From: Mycolicibacterium sp. CBMA 234 | GTDB taxonomy: Bacteria; Actinomycetota; Actinomycetes; Mycobacteriales; Mycobacteriaceae | DNA: 64,000 nt | Assembly: GCF_009729415.1 (NCBI RefSeq) | Contig: NZ_MPKW01000027.1 | Location: forward strand, 62,001-126,000 | Direction: 5' to 3' | Shown: one piece after another, positions 51,378 to 60,093 of the stretch | Position numbering within the stretch: position 1 is the first letter of the stretch | Layout of the letters: every line of letters begins with the position of its first letter | Translations under genes and position numbers: made by a program | Notes under the pieces: model-generated | Database searches by the model: none | Told to the model about the DNA's origin: nothing | The model's input: the letters and a program-made list of their open reading frames with translations, nothing else

Positions 51378-52543
51378 TGACCGGGTCGACGGATCCGAAG
51401 CCGAGGAGGTGGGCGCGTAACGCCCGCCGGGTCGGCGTGTTGTCTGCCGCGGCGCTGATCCTCAGCTCCTGTGGCTGGCGCGGCATCGCCAACGTGCCGC
51501 TGCCGGGTGGCCCCGGCACCGTGGACGGGCACTCGACGATCTACATCCAGATGCCGCAGACGCTGGGCCTCAACGCCAACAGCCGCGTGCGGGTCGCGGA
51601 CGTGTTCGTCGGGCGCGTGCGTGCGATCGAGCTGAAGAACTGGATCCCCACCCTCACGGTGGATCTGAACCCGGGCATCCACTTGCCGCGCAACGTGCTG
51701 GCCAAGATCGGTCAGACCAGCCTGCTGGGTTCGCAGCACGTCGAACTGGACGAGCCGCCGAACCCGTCGTCGCAGCAGCTGAAAAACGGGGACACCATCG
51801 AGTTGAAGAACTCGTCGGCGTTCCCGACCATCGAGCGCACGCTGGCCGGCATCTCCGGCATCCTGACCGGCGGTGGTGTGCCGAACATCGAGAAGATTCA
51901 GTCCGAGGTCTACAACATCCTCAACGGGCGCGCGGATCAGATCAAAGACTTCCTGCACAAGCTGGACACCTTCACCGACGAGATCAACCAGCAGCGGGAC
52001 GACATCACGCGGGCCATCCGGTCGAGTGACACGCTGCTCAAGGTCGTCGCGGATCGCAACGAAACGCTGGACCGGGTGCTGACCGAGACGCCGCCGCTGA
52101 TCGAACACTTCAACAAGACCCAGGACTTGTTCACCAACGCGGTGCTGGCGCTGGGCCGGTTGTCGAAGGCCGTCGACACGACGTTGTCGGGCAGCAATGC
52201 CAACCTGCATACCAACCTCGCGACGTTGCAGCGGGCGCTCAAGCAGATCGCCAAGACGTCGCCGAACCTGGTGCCGGCCATGAAGCTGCTGTTCACGCTG
52301 CCGTTCCCGATCGACAACATCCCGAAGGTCATCCGCGGCGACTACATGAACATCTCGCTGCACCTGGACCTGACGCTGAGTGCGATCGACAACGGCATCC
52401 TGACCGGCACCGGCGTGTCCGGTTTGGCCCGGGCGCTGGAGCAGTCGTGGGGCCGCGACCCGGCGACGATGATCCCGGATGTCAGGTTCACGCCGAACCC
52501 GGCCACCGCACCCGGCGGCCCGCGAGTGGAGAGGGGGAACTAA
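51377..52543 (+). CDS. mce1E: MCE-family lipoprotein Mce1E (LprK)
   Basis: 388 residues. An N-terminal lipoprotein signal with lipobox LILSSCGW (Cys32 modified) distinguishes this subunit from the others. MCE domain: IYIQMPQTLGLNANSRVRVA, FVGRVRAIELKNWIPTL, SLLGSQHVELDEPP. The helical part includes IEKIQSEVYNILNGRADQIK. I use the ATG at 51377, one base shared with the mce1D stop (TGATG) and well spaced from GGAGG; the GTG one codon earlier is too close. Followed by mce1F after 3 bases. Confidence 0.94.
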   Translation: MTGSTDPKPRRWARNARRVGVLSAAALILSSCGWRGIANVPLPGGPGTVDGHSTIYIQMPQTLGLNANSRVRVADVFVGRVRAIELKNWIPTLTVDLNPGIHLPRNVLAKIGQTSLLGSQHVELDEPPNPSSQQLKNGDTIELKNSSAFPTIERTLAGISGILTGGGVPNIEKIQSEVYNILNGRADQIKDFLHKLDTFTDEINQQRDDITRAIRSSDTLLKVVADRNETLDRVLTETPPLIEHFNKTQDLFTNAVLALGRLSKAVDTTLSGSNANLHTNLATLQRALKQIAKTSPNLVPAMKLLFTLPFPIDNIPKVIRGDYMNISLHLDLTLSAIDNGILTGTGVSGLARALEQSWGRDPATMIPDVRFTPNPATAPGGPRVERGN

Positions 52544-52546
52544 GCG

Positions 52547-54103
52547 ATGCTGACTCGTTTTCTGAAGATGCAGCTGATCATCTTCAGCATTCTGACGGTG
52601 GCCGGCCTGGTTGGGCTGTCCCTGATCTACCTGCAGTTGCCGACGTACCTCGGGGTGGGCATGTACCGGCTGTATGCCGACTTGCCGAACTCCGCCGGTC
52701 TGTACAAGACGGCCAACGTCACCTACCACGGCATCACCATCGGCAAGGTGCTGTCGGTCGAGCCGACCGAGGTCGGCGCCCGCGTCAAGATGGATATCGA
52801 CGACAAGTACAAGATTCCGGTGGATTCGGTCGCCAACGTCCACTCAGTGTCGGCGGTCGGTGAGCAGTTCATCGACCTGGTGTCGCCGGGCAATCCGAAT
52901 CAGTACTTCAAAGAGGGCCAGACCATCAACAAGGGCACGGTGCCCAAGGAAGTCGGTCCGGCACTGGACGCCGCGGAGAACGGCCTGAAGGCGCTGCCCA
53001 AGGAGAAGATCGCGGCTCTGCTCGACTACACCTCGGAGGCAGTCGGCGGGCTGGGCCCGTCGCTGCAGCACTTGGTGGACGGCACCCAGGCCCTGGCCGG
53101 CGACTTCAAGGACAACCTGAGTTCGGTCGACGACCTCATTCAGAACTCGGGGCCCATCCTCGACAGCCAGGTGAAGTCCGGCGACGCCATCTCGCGCTGG
53201 GCCCGGAACCTGAACGTGCTGGCCAACCAGTCTGCGCAGCAGGACGCCGCGTTGCGTGGCGCTATTCAGCAGGGCGCACCCACAGCTGACCAGCTCAACG
53301 CGGTGTTCGGTGAGGTTCGCGACGCACTGCCGCAGTCGCTGGCCAACGTCGAGATCGTCTTGGACATGCTGAAGCGGTACAACAAGGGCCTCGAGCAGGT
53401 GCTGGTGGTGCTGCCCATGGCCGGTCCGATCGTCGACTCGCTGACCGCGGTCTACGAAAAGGAACTGCCGATCAACCTGGCCCTGGGCATCAACCAGCCG
53501 CCGCCGTGCCTCACCGGCTTCCTGCCGGCGTCGAACTGGCGGTCGCCGGCGGACACGTCCACCGCGCCGTTGGAATCGGGCCTGTACTGCAAGATTCCGA
53601 AGGACGCCCAGAACACGGTCCGCGGTTCGCGCAACCTGCCTTGTGTGGACAACCCGCAGAAGCGCGCGGCGAGCCCCATGGAGTGCCGCGACAACAAGCC
53701 CTACGAGCCGCTGGGCACCAACCCCTGGTACGGCACGCCGGACCAGATCGTGAACTGCCCGGCTCCGGCCGCCCGCTGTGATCAGCCGGTGGACCCGGGC
53801 AAGGTGATCCCGGCGCCGTCGATCAACAATGGGATGAACCCGCTGCCGGCCAACTTGCTGCCGAAACCGGAGCATGCGTCGGCCCCGTCGAGCGACCCGA
53901 TCAGTGCGCCGGGCATGGGTACTGTCCAGTGCAGCGGGCAGCAACCCAATCCGTGCATCTACACTCCGGCACCAGGACCAGGGGCCACCTACAACCCGCA
54001 GAGCGGTCAGGTGGTCGGACCGAACGGTGTGAAGTATTCGGTCAGTAATTCGAGCAACCCAGGAGACGACGGATGGAAGGAGATGCTGGCACCAGCCAGC
54101 TGA
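52547..54103 (+). CDS. mce1F: MCE-family subunit Mce1F
   Basis: 518 residues. Membrane helix (LIIFSILTVAGLVGLSLIYL), MCE domain (RLYADLPNSAGLYKTANVTY; ITIGKVLSVEPTEVGARVKM; VGEQFIDLVSPGN), helical domain to about residue 300, and a C-terminal region with six or more cysteines (PPPCLTGFLP, GLYCKIPKD, NLPCVDNP, PMECRDNK, VNCPAPAARCDQP), then a Pro/Ser tail. The last 31 bases overlap mam1A in another frame. Ends the mce1A-F set. Confidence 0.95.
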   Translation: MLTRFLKMQLIIFSILTVAGLVGLSLIYLQLPTYLGVGMYRLYADLPNSAGLYKTANVTYHGITIGKVLSVEPTEVGARVKMDIDDKYKIPVDSVANVHSVSAVGEQFIDLVSPGNPNQYFKEGQTINKGTVPKEVGPALDAAENGLKALPKEKIAALLDYTSEAVGGLGPSLQHLVDGTQALAGDFKDNLSSVDDLIQNSGPILDSQVKSGDAISRWARNLNVLANQSAQQDAALRGAIQQGAPTADQLNAVFGEVRDALPQSLANVEIVLDMLKRYNKGLEQVLVVLPMAGPIVDSLTAVYEKELPINLALGINQPPPCLTGFLPASNWRSPADTSTAPLESGLYCKIPKDAQNTVRGSRNLPCVDNPQKRAASPMECRDNKPYEPLGTNPWYGTPDQIVNCPAPAARCDQPVDPGKVIPAPSINNGMNPLPANLLPKPEHASAPSSDPISAPGMGTVQCSGQQPNPCIYTPAPGPGATYNPQSGQVVGPNGVKYSVSNSSNPGDDGWKEMLAPAS

Positions 54104-54732
54104 ACCCCACCGATGAGCAGGACGTCACGTCGCAGGACGTGGTGACGACAGAGCTGTCTTCCGAAGTATCGAGCGAGGAGCCGGTAGCGGTCGCAGGCGA
54201 GGCATCTGCCACGTCTGCCGATGAGCGGCGCCCGACCCGAATCGGACGGGGCATTGCTGTGGCGGTGTGCGCGGGCCTGGTGGTCCTGGCGGCGGCTGTC
54301 GGTGTCGGCGGCTGGTTCGCGATCCAGGAACATCGGGAGAGCGAGACCATCGCGACGAACGAGGCGGCGGCCATCAAAGCCGCCAAGGACTGCGTCACGG
54401 CGAGCCAGGCCCCGGATACGACGGCGATGATCGCTGCCCAGACCAAGATCATCGAATGCGCGACGGGTGCCTATGCAACCCAGGCGTCGTTCATGAGCGG
54501 CATCACGCTGGAGGCGTACAAGGCTGCCAACGTGCAGGTTCAGATCGGATCGATGCGGGCGGCAGTCGAGAAGCACAACGACGACGGATCCATCGACATC
54601 CTGGTTGCTATGCAGGTGAAGATCAGCAACAGCGCTGAGAAGGACAAGCAAGTCGGCTACCGGATGCGCGCACAGATGGCGCCGGTGGACGGGACATACA
54701 AAGTGGCCAAGCTCGACCAGGTCACCTCGTGA
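54073..54732 (+). CDS. mam1A: Mce-associated membrane protein Mam1A
   Basis: 219 residues. A long acidic, Thr/Ser/Ala-rich N-terminal tail (residues 1-55) precedes one membrane helix (IAVAVCAGLVVLAAAVGVGG) and an NTF2-like extracytoplasmic domain (ATGAYATQASFMSGITLEAY; GSIDILVAMQVKISNSAEKD). Two cysteines (KDCVTAS, IECATG) may pair. Mam proteins stabilise the Mce complex; this fits Rv0175 by order. ATG at 54073, inside the 3' end of mce1F, with AGGAGACG before it. Confidence 0.9.
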   Translation: MEGDAGTSQLNPTDEQDVTSQDVVTTELSSEVSSEEPVAVAGEASATSADERRPTRIGRGIAVAVCAGLVVLAAAVGVGGWFAIQEHRESETIATNEAAAIKAAKDCVTASQAPDTTAMIAAQTKIIECATGAYATQASFMSGITLEAYKAANVQVQIGSMRAAVEKHNDDGSIDILVAMQVKISNSAEKDKQVGYRMRAQMAPVDGTYKVAKLDQVTS

Positions 54733-55703
54733 CGGTTGGTCAGGAGACGACGTCTATCGACCCCGAAACCGTAAGCGCCGAGGCTGAGATCGGAGTGACA
54801 CCGTTGGCGTCGTGGCCGGCGCGGGCCGGTGCCATCGCTCTGGATGTTTTGCTGGGGCTGGCGGTTATCGCCGTGATGGCTTTGCTGGGGTACGCGGCCC
54901 GGGAGAGCTGGACGTTGTGGGTGTATGCCTCGGTGGCGACCCTGGCGGCGGCCGGCATCATCGCGAACCGCTGGCTGCTGCCGTCGCTGACCGGATGGAG
55001 CGTGGGGCGCGCGCTGTTCGCGATCCGGGTGCAGACGGTTCCTGCCGGCACCCCTGCAGGAATGGGTCGACTCATCCTGCGTGACCTGGCGCATCTGATC
55101 GACACGGTCGCGGTGTTGCTGGGCTGGCTGTGGCCGCTATGGGATGTGCGGCACCGGACGTTCGCAGATCTGCTGTTGCACACCGAAGTTCGGGTCGTGC
55201 CGGCGCCCGAGCACGACCCCCGCCGGCGGGCTGGGGCGGCACTGGTGGCGGGTGCGCTGGTCTGCGTGGCGGCGGTGGGGCTGAGCTACGGCGTGCAGTT
55301 CCGGTATGACCGAGCGGTCAACGAGGCTCGGCATCAGATTTCTGAGCAGGGCCCCAAGATCGTCGAGCACGTCCTGAGCTACGGCATCGACACCTACAAG
55401 AATGACTTCAAGACCGCACAGGGGCTGGTCACCGACAGCTACCGCGACCAGTTGGTCAAACAGCAGGAAGTGGCGAGCAAGAAGCCGACGACCAACCAGT
55501 ACTACGCGGTCAGCAGTGCGGTGCTGAGCGTCGAGGCGAACCGGGCGACCATGCTGCTCGCGCTGCAGGGCCAGCGCGGCGTCGACACCAACTCACTTCG
55601 GTTCATCACCGCGACAGTGCAGGTGGACTTCGTCAAGTCGTATGAGGGCAGGTGGCAGTTGTCGAATCTGACGGTGCTCAAGAGCCCGCGGGGAGGACGC
55701 TGA
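54729..55703 (+). CDS. mam1B: RDD-domain Mce-associated protein Mam1B
   Basis: 324 residues. An RDD domain of three membrane helices (RAGAIALDVLLGLAVIAVMA; SLTGWSVGRALFAIRVQTVP; DTVAVLLGWLWPLWDVRHRTF) is followed by another helix (AGAALVAGALVCVAAVGLSY) and an NTF2-like domain typical of Mam proteins (YGIDTYKNDFKTAQGLVTDS; FVKSYEGRWQLSNLTVLKS). Fusion of RDD and Mam domains is as in M. tuberculosis Rv0176. GTG at 54729 overlaps the mam1A stop (GTGA). Confidence 0.92.
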   Translation: MTVGQETTSIDPETVSAEAEIGVTPLASWPARAGAIALDVLLGLAVIAVMALLGYAARESWTLWVYASVATLAAAGIIANRWLLPSLTGWSVGRALFAIRVQTVPAGTPAGMGRLILRDLAHLIDTVAVLLGWLWPLWDVRHRTFADLLLHTEVRVVPAPEHDPRRRAGAALVAGALVCVAAVGLSYGVQFRYDRAVNEARHQISEQGPKIVEHVLSYGIDTYKNDFKTAQGLVTDSYRDQLVKQQEVASKKPTTNQYYAVSSAVLSVEANRATMLLALQGQRGVDTNSLRFITATVQVDFVKSYEGRWQLSNLTVLKSPRGGR

Positions 55704-56266
55704 TGAGCCCGCGCCGCAAGGTTGATTCCGCCGAGCGCTTTTTCGCCGGCGATTACTTCAAGGCCGTGACGGTGGCACCCCGCAGCTGGGCGCTGGCGGT
55801 AATCGCCGGTGTTGCAACGCTTTTGGTGGTAGGCGCCATTGCTGCCAGTACGTACCTGATGGTCCGCCATGAACGGGACGTTGAGAGTCAGGCCAAGTCG
55901 GCCGCGGTGCTCGGCTACGTCCAGGAGTTCATGAAGGGCTTTACCGCGGTCGACCCCTTCCACGCGAACGCTTACGTCGACCGGATCACCGGGCAGGCTA
56001 CCGGCGAGTTCGGCAAGCAGTTCAAGGACAAGAGGGACCAGATTCTGCTGCAGGTGGCGCGGGCTCAACCGGCTGAGGGGGCGGTCGAGGCGGTAGGCGT
56101 CCAGCGGTGGAACGACGACGGCAGCGCGGATGTGTTGATCGCGATGAAACTGACCACGACGACGCCGGACGGCAAAGCGACGGTCGAGAACGGATCGCGC
56201 TGGGTGGTAACGGCTACGCAGGAAGGGCAGCAGTGGAAGATCAGCCGCATGAATCCGGTGATGTGA
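55703..56266 (+). CDS. mam1C: Mce-associated membrane protein Mam1C
   Basis: 187 residues. A basic N-terminus (SPRRKVDSAERFF), one membrane helix (SWALAVIAGVATLLVVGAIA) and an extracytoplasmic NTF2-like domain (VQEFMKGFTAVDPFHANAYV; RWVVTATQEGQQWKISRMN). Matches Rv0177 by order. ATG at 55703 shares one base with the mam1B stop (TGATG). Accessory to the Mce1 transporter. Confidence 0.9.
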   Translation: MSPRRKVDSAERFFAGDYFKAVTVAPRSWALAVIAGVATLLVVGAIAASTYLMVRHERDVESQAKSAAVLGYVQEFMKGFTAVDPFHANAYVDRITGQATGEFGKQFKDKRDQILLQVARAQPAEGAVEAVGVQRWNDDGSADVLIAMKLTTTTPDGKATVENGSRWVVTATQEGQQWKISRMNPVM

Positions 56267-57096
56267 CCCCCGGGGAGTCTGCGGCCGACGCTCCGCAGGC
56301 GACGCCGGAAACTCCGCAAGGCAAGGCCGCCCGGCGCCGGCACCGGCTGCCCCGACACCCGGTCGCCGACGCCGCCGCGCCGGACAGCGAAGCTACCGAG
56401 GGCGATACCGCGGATGCTGCGGAAGACGCTGCTGCGCAAGAAGATTCGACGAGCGCTGAGGTGACCGCCGAGGACGCTGAGGCGACGAACGCGACCGAAG
56501 CTGCAGACGCGACCGAGGCTGTTGAGGCGACCGAAGCGGCAGGCGCGACCGAGGCGCCGGTGACGCTGGTGCCGCACCGTCCGGCCGGACGCAAGTTGGT
56601 GGCCGCTGGTGTGGTCGCGGCGGCGCTGTTCGTCGGCGCCACGGCCTTCGCGGGCGCTGCGGTCCAGCCTTACCTGGCCGATCGTGCCTTGGTGGAGGCC
56701 AAGTTCGACGTCGCCAAGACCGCTGCCGCGGCGGTGACGGCGTTGTGGTCGTACACCCCGGACGACATGGACAAACTGGCAGACCGGTCGCAGAAGTACC
56801 TGGCCGGCGGCTTCGCCGATGAATACCGCAAGTTCGTCGACTCGATCGTCGCGAGCAACAAGCAGGCTCAGGTCACCAACCAAACCAAGGTTATGGGCAC
56901 AGCGGTTGAAAGTATCGGTGCAAATGAGGCCACTGCGCTCGTCTACACCAACTCGGTGGCAACCAGCCCGTTGACCAAGGGCATCCCGTCGCTGCGGTAC
57001 CTGTCGTACCGGCTGATCCTGAAGCGCTCCGGCGCTGACTGGAAGGTCAGCCAGATGAACGCGTTGACGAAGCTGGATCTCACGCCGCAGCTATAG
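56233..57096 (+). CDS. mam1D: Mce-associated membrane protein Mam1D with ATEA repeats
   Basis: 287 residues. A long cytoplasmic N-terminus (about 115 residues) is acidic and Ala-rich and ends in degenerate repeats of ATEA/ATEV (positions about 56478-56563). Then come one membrane helix (LVAAGVVAAALFVGATAFAG) and an NTF2-like domain (FVDSIVASNKQAQVTNQTKV; RLILKRSGADWKVSQMNALT). I start at GTG 56233, which has GGAAGGG upstream, within the end of mam1C; a GTG at 56263 in a GTGA junction is the alternative. Corresponds to Rv0178. Confidence 0.85.
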   Translation: MEDQPHESGDVTPGESAADAPQATPETPQGKAARRRHRLPRHPVADAAAPDSEATEGDTADAAEDAAAQEDSTSAEVTAEDAEATNATEAADATEAVEATEAAGATEAPVTLVPHRPAGRKLVAAGVVAAALFVGATAFAGAAVQPYLADRALVEAKFDVAKTAAAAVTALWSYTPDDMDKLADRSQKYLAGGFADEYRKFVDSIVASNKQAQVTNQTKVMGTAVESIGANEATALVYTNSVATSPLTKGIPSLRYLSYRLILKRSGADWKVSQMNALTKLDLTPQL

Positions 57097-57508
57097 CTGA
57101 CAACGGATGTGGTCGGATTTGCCCAGATGACCGTGACGTAGCTGTCAGCACACTGTGAACGATGTGATTTGAGCTGGCCTGACCGGCTGGCGGGCACGCG
57201 TGGCCGCATAGCGGCTATGGCGTGAATCACGTTCAGACCTGCGCATGTTGCGCACCACAGTGGTCGGGCGCGTCAATATTCGGTGCCGTCGGATCACGTT
57301 GCAGGATGGTTCGGCAGAGGTTCCAGCAAACTATTTTCGCGACTGGAAAATTAGCTGCCCTCACCGTATGTCCCGCGCCGCGTTAGCGTCGCCGACACAA
57401 TTGTCAGAACTGGGAAAGGGCCAGGTCAGCAAGCATGTTGGCAGTGGTGATGCGGTAATGTTACCGTCCGGTCGATAACCGATCACGGTGGCTGAGGGGA
57501 CGGGGCAA
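57097..57508. promoter_or_regulatory. Intergenic region upstream of the PE-PPE-like gene
   Basis: 412 bases with no convincing gene; one 77-codon open frame lacks a ribosome site. A dyad CGGTAA-TG-TTACCG lies at 57453-57466, 42 bases before the next ATG, and contains a TAATGT that could act as a -10 (57456-57461). Moderately A/T-rich DNA at 57325-57360 fits a promoter or regulatory zone. Confidence 0.35.
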
Positions 57509-59998
57509 ATGGCAGTCAAGTATCTCGCTGAGGGCAATCAAGCAAAGCGTGTGGCATTGCTGGGCGCTGCCGCCGCAACAGCCACGGCCATGACGGTGAC
57601 GGCCTCGGTGCCCAACCCGCCCGCTCCGAGGGTGATTCCGGCCGCCAGCTCGGCCGTCAACCTGTCGTCGTTCACGACGCCGTTCCCCAAGCCGGGTGTG
57701 TGGCCCGATATCACGGGCGGCCTCGGCAACGCCGCGTACAACGCGTTCCAGACCGGCGTCGACACCTTGGTGCCCCCGTTCATCCAAGCCCTCAGTGCGG
57801 CTGGTGGCTTCAGTGGACTGAACCTCACCAGCCTGCTCAACCAGCTCCCGAAGGGTCTGCTGACGCAGATCCTCAACGCGCTGCCGATCAAGCTGACGCC
57901 GCTCCTTAGCGCCGCGCTGGGACCCATCCTCTCGGGTGCGCTGGTCCCGCTGTTGCAGGGTCTCGGCCTCGTGGATAGTGGCGGCAACATTCGGCTCGGT
58001 GGGCTGCTGGGGATTCTGGGTATCAACCCCGACAACCTGCTGGACCTCGGCGGACTGTCCATCCCGGGCGTCAAGATCGTCACCGCCGGACCGGTGTTCT
58101 CGTTGCTGAAGATCGCCGGCCTGGACCTGGGCTGGACCCCGGGCACCGCGAACGGCATCGCCAACGCGATCAACGGCACGCAGTACCTCGATGTCGGCGC
58201 CATGGGCCTGATCGACACCATCCTTGGCAAGGCCTCAGGGCTCCCGGCGCTCGGCGGGCTGGTCACCGCCCTGCAGGTTGCGATCGACACCGTGGGTGGG
58301 GCACTCGGCCTGAACAAGCTGGACCTGATCGACGTCCGGGTGCCGCTCACCGTCGGCTTCGGGCTCGGCGCGTTCTCCCTCGGACAGGCGTACTCGAAGG
58401 TGCTGGCGGACCTGCCGAACCAGCCGGGCGGCGCCAACCACCAAGGCCCGATTCTGGGCAGCCTGACCGTGCTGCCGATGATCCTGCTGAACAACCTGGG
58501 CCGCGCCAACGGCGGCATGTTGGCGCGCTTCTACCCGATCGGCGATCTGCTCGGCATCAACTTCATCACCCCGGATGTGCACGCCGCGAACAGTGGCGGT
58601 CTCCCGCTGCTGAGCACCGGCTTGGGAATCGGCGGTGCGAACCTGCTGCCCATCAAGGTCGATGCGACGCTGGAGTACCAGCCGTTCTCGGATCTGGCTG
58701 CGTGGCCCAACCCGTTCAGCTTGGCCAACAACTTGGTCGCCGGCACGCTGCCGACGTACCTGCTCCGCGGCATCTCGACCGCGACGCTGACCAGTCAGCT
58801 GACCCAGCAGCTGGCCGGCCTCACTGGCGGCCTGCTCACCGGAAATCCGTTGGCGGTCAACATCTATCTGACCATCCCGACGAGCACGCTGCCGTTGATG
58901 GAACCGATGTACCTGACCGGCGACGTGCTCAACATGATCAGCTTCGGCACCCTGGGTAACCCCATCTACAAGTTGGCCAACGCGCTGGCGCCGGCCATGA
59001 CGAGCCTGGTGAACCTGGGCTACACCGACGTGGTGCGCAACGCGGACGGCACCTACAGCCGCACGTTGGACCAGGCTGCGACGCCGACGCCGTTCATGTC
59101 GTTCCCGAACGTCAACTGGCAGAACGTGCCGGCGGACATCATGAACTCGCTGGTGGCGGGCTTCAAGAAGGAGTTCTTCAGCAACAACCCGTCGGCGGCG
59201 CCGGACAACGCGGTCGAGGCGCTGCTCAAGCTGCTCACCGGCGGCAAGCTCAGTGGCTTCAACCCGCTGGGTGGGTTGGCCGGTACGGTCCAGAATCTGC
59301 TCAACGGTGTGCTGGGCACCATCGGCGGTCTCACCAAGGGCGCGACGGTCAACGCGTTGGCCGCCAAGCAGGGTGTCATCAGCCCGGCGCCCGCCACCGA
59401 CATCCCGTCGACCACACCCAACTTGCAGCCGCTGTCGGCCAAGTTGACCGGCCTGAGTGGCTCGAACCAGAAGGACGGCAAGCAGGCCGCCGACCCGTCG
59501 GCAGACGGCAAGGGCAAGACCGCCGAGCCGACGGCCCAGGATCCGAAGGTCGACCCGAAGGCAGAGCCGAAGGTCGACGAAACCAAGACGGATACCAAGA
59601 CCGAGACGAAGACGGACACCGCGACAGATACCAAGACCGACCCGAAGGCCGATCCCAAGGCGGGCGCCGACCAGACGCCGGGGAAGCACTCGGCTCCCGA
59701 GGGCACTCCGTCTACGCCGGACAGCGGCCGGACGCCGAAGCATGCGGCCGACGGCTCGGGCAGCACCGATAGTGGCCCGACCACCGGTACGAAGGCCGAA
59801 AAGCCGGGCAAGTCAAAGACGGACAAGCCGGGCACGGACAAGTCGGTCAAGGCCGGCGGTGGCGACAGCTCGACGGGCGGTGACGGCTCGACTCAGACCG
59901 GTCCCAAGACCAAGAAGCAGTCGAAAGATGGTGGTGCCAAGGTGAAGTCGGGTGCCGACGGCGGCAGCAGCGCTGGCTCAGCCGCACACGCCGGCTGA
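57509..59998 (+). CDS. Secreted PE-PPE-domain-like protein with charged low-complexity tail
   Basis: 829 residues. A Sec-type signal (RVALLGAAAATATAMTVTAS) is followed by a Leu/Gly-rich N-terminal half. From residue ~275 the sequence follows the PE-PPE serine-hydrolase fold by eye: LGAFSLGQAYSKVLADL (nucleophile region, Ser290), LGRANGGMLARFYPIGDLLG, LEYQPFSDLAAWPNPFSLAN, STLPLMEPMYLTGDVLNMI, and SLVNLGYTDVVRNADG. The elbow reads AxSxG rather than GxSxG, and the His usual after the Asp region seems replaced by Leu in TYLLRG. From about residue 640 the tail is Lys/Asp/Thr/Pro/Gly-rich with KTDTKTETKTDT repeats. I chose ATG 57509; a GTG at 57488 lacks a ribosome site. Confidence 0.78.
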   Translation: MAVKYLAEGNQAKRVALLGAAAATATAMTVTASVPNPPAPRVIPAASSAVNLSSFTTPFPKPGVWPDITGGLGNAAYNAFQTGVDTLVPPFIQALSAAGGFSGLNLTSLLNQLPKGLLTQILNALPIKLTPLLSAALGPILSGALVPLLQGLGLVDSGGNIRLGGLLGILGINPDNLLDLGGLSIPGVKIVTAGPVFSLLKIAGLDLGWTPGTANGIANAINGTQYLDVGAMGLIDTILGKASGLPALGGLVTALQVAIDTVGGALGLNKLDLIDVRVPLTVGFGLGAFSLGQAYSKVLADLPNQPGGANHQGPILGSLTVLPMILLNNLGRANGGMLARFYPIGDLLGINFITPDVHAANSGGLPLLSTGLGIGGANLLPIKVDATLEYQPFSDLAAWPNPFSLANNLVAGTLPTYLLRGISTATLTSQLTQQLAGLTGGLLTGNPLAVNIYLTIPTSTLPLMEPMYLTGDVLNMISFGTLGNPIYKLANALAPAMTSLVNLGYTDVVRNADGTYSRTLDQAATPTPFMSFPNVNWQNVPADIMNSLVAGFKKEFFSNNPSAAPDNAVEALLKLLTGGKLSGFNPLGGLAGTVQNLLNGVLGTIGGLTKGATVNALAAKQGVISPAPATDIPSTTPNLQPLSAKLTGLSGSNQKDGKQAADPSADGKGKTAEPTAQDPKVDPKAEPKVDETKTDTKTETKTDTATDTKTDPKADPKAGADQTPGKHSAPEGTPSTPDSGRTPKHAADGSGSTDSGPTTGTKAEKPGKSKTDKPGTDKSVKAGGGDSSTGGDGSTQTGPKTKKQSKDGGAKVKSGADGGSSAGSAAHAG

Positions 59999-60007
59999 TA
60001 CCGCGAT

Positions 60008-60044
60008 AGGAAACGCCCGACGTGAGTCATGTCGGGCGTTTCCT
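60008..60044 (+). terminator. Hairpin terminator after the PE-PPE-like gene
   Basis: Perfect 14-base stem AGGAAACGCCCGAC / GTCGGGCGTTTCCT with a 9-base loop (GTGAGTCAT), starting 10 bases after the stop and followed by GTTTGT. It lies between convergent genes and can serve both. Confidence 0.82.
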
Positions 60045-60093
60045 GTTTGTGGTGGTCTGGCACTGCGCCGCGAGCCGCGAGGGTGCGCACAGA

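Noticed and set aside
57245..57478. 77-codon frame in the region before the PE-PPE-like gene
   Set aside because: No ribosome binding site, no recognised family and it overlaps the promoter-like dyad; not supported as a gene.
58235..59743. 502-codon frame opposite the PE-PPE-like gene
   Set aside because: It is Arg/Gly/Gln-rich with no motif, and the plus-strand gene has a signal peptide, fold pattern and terminator.
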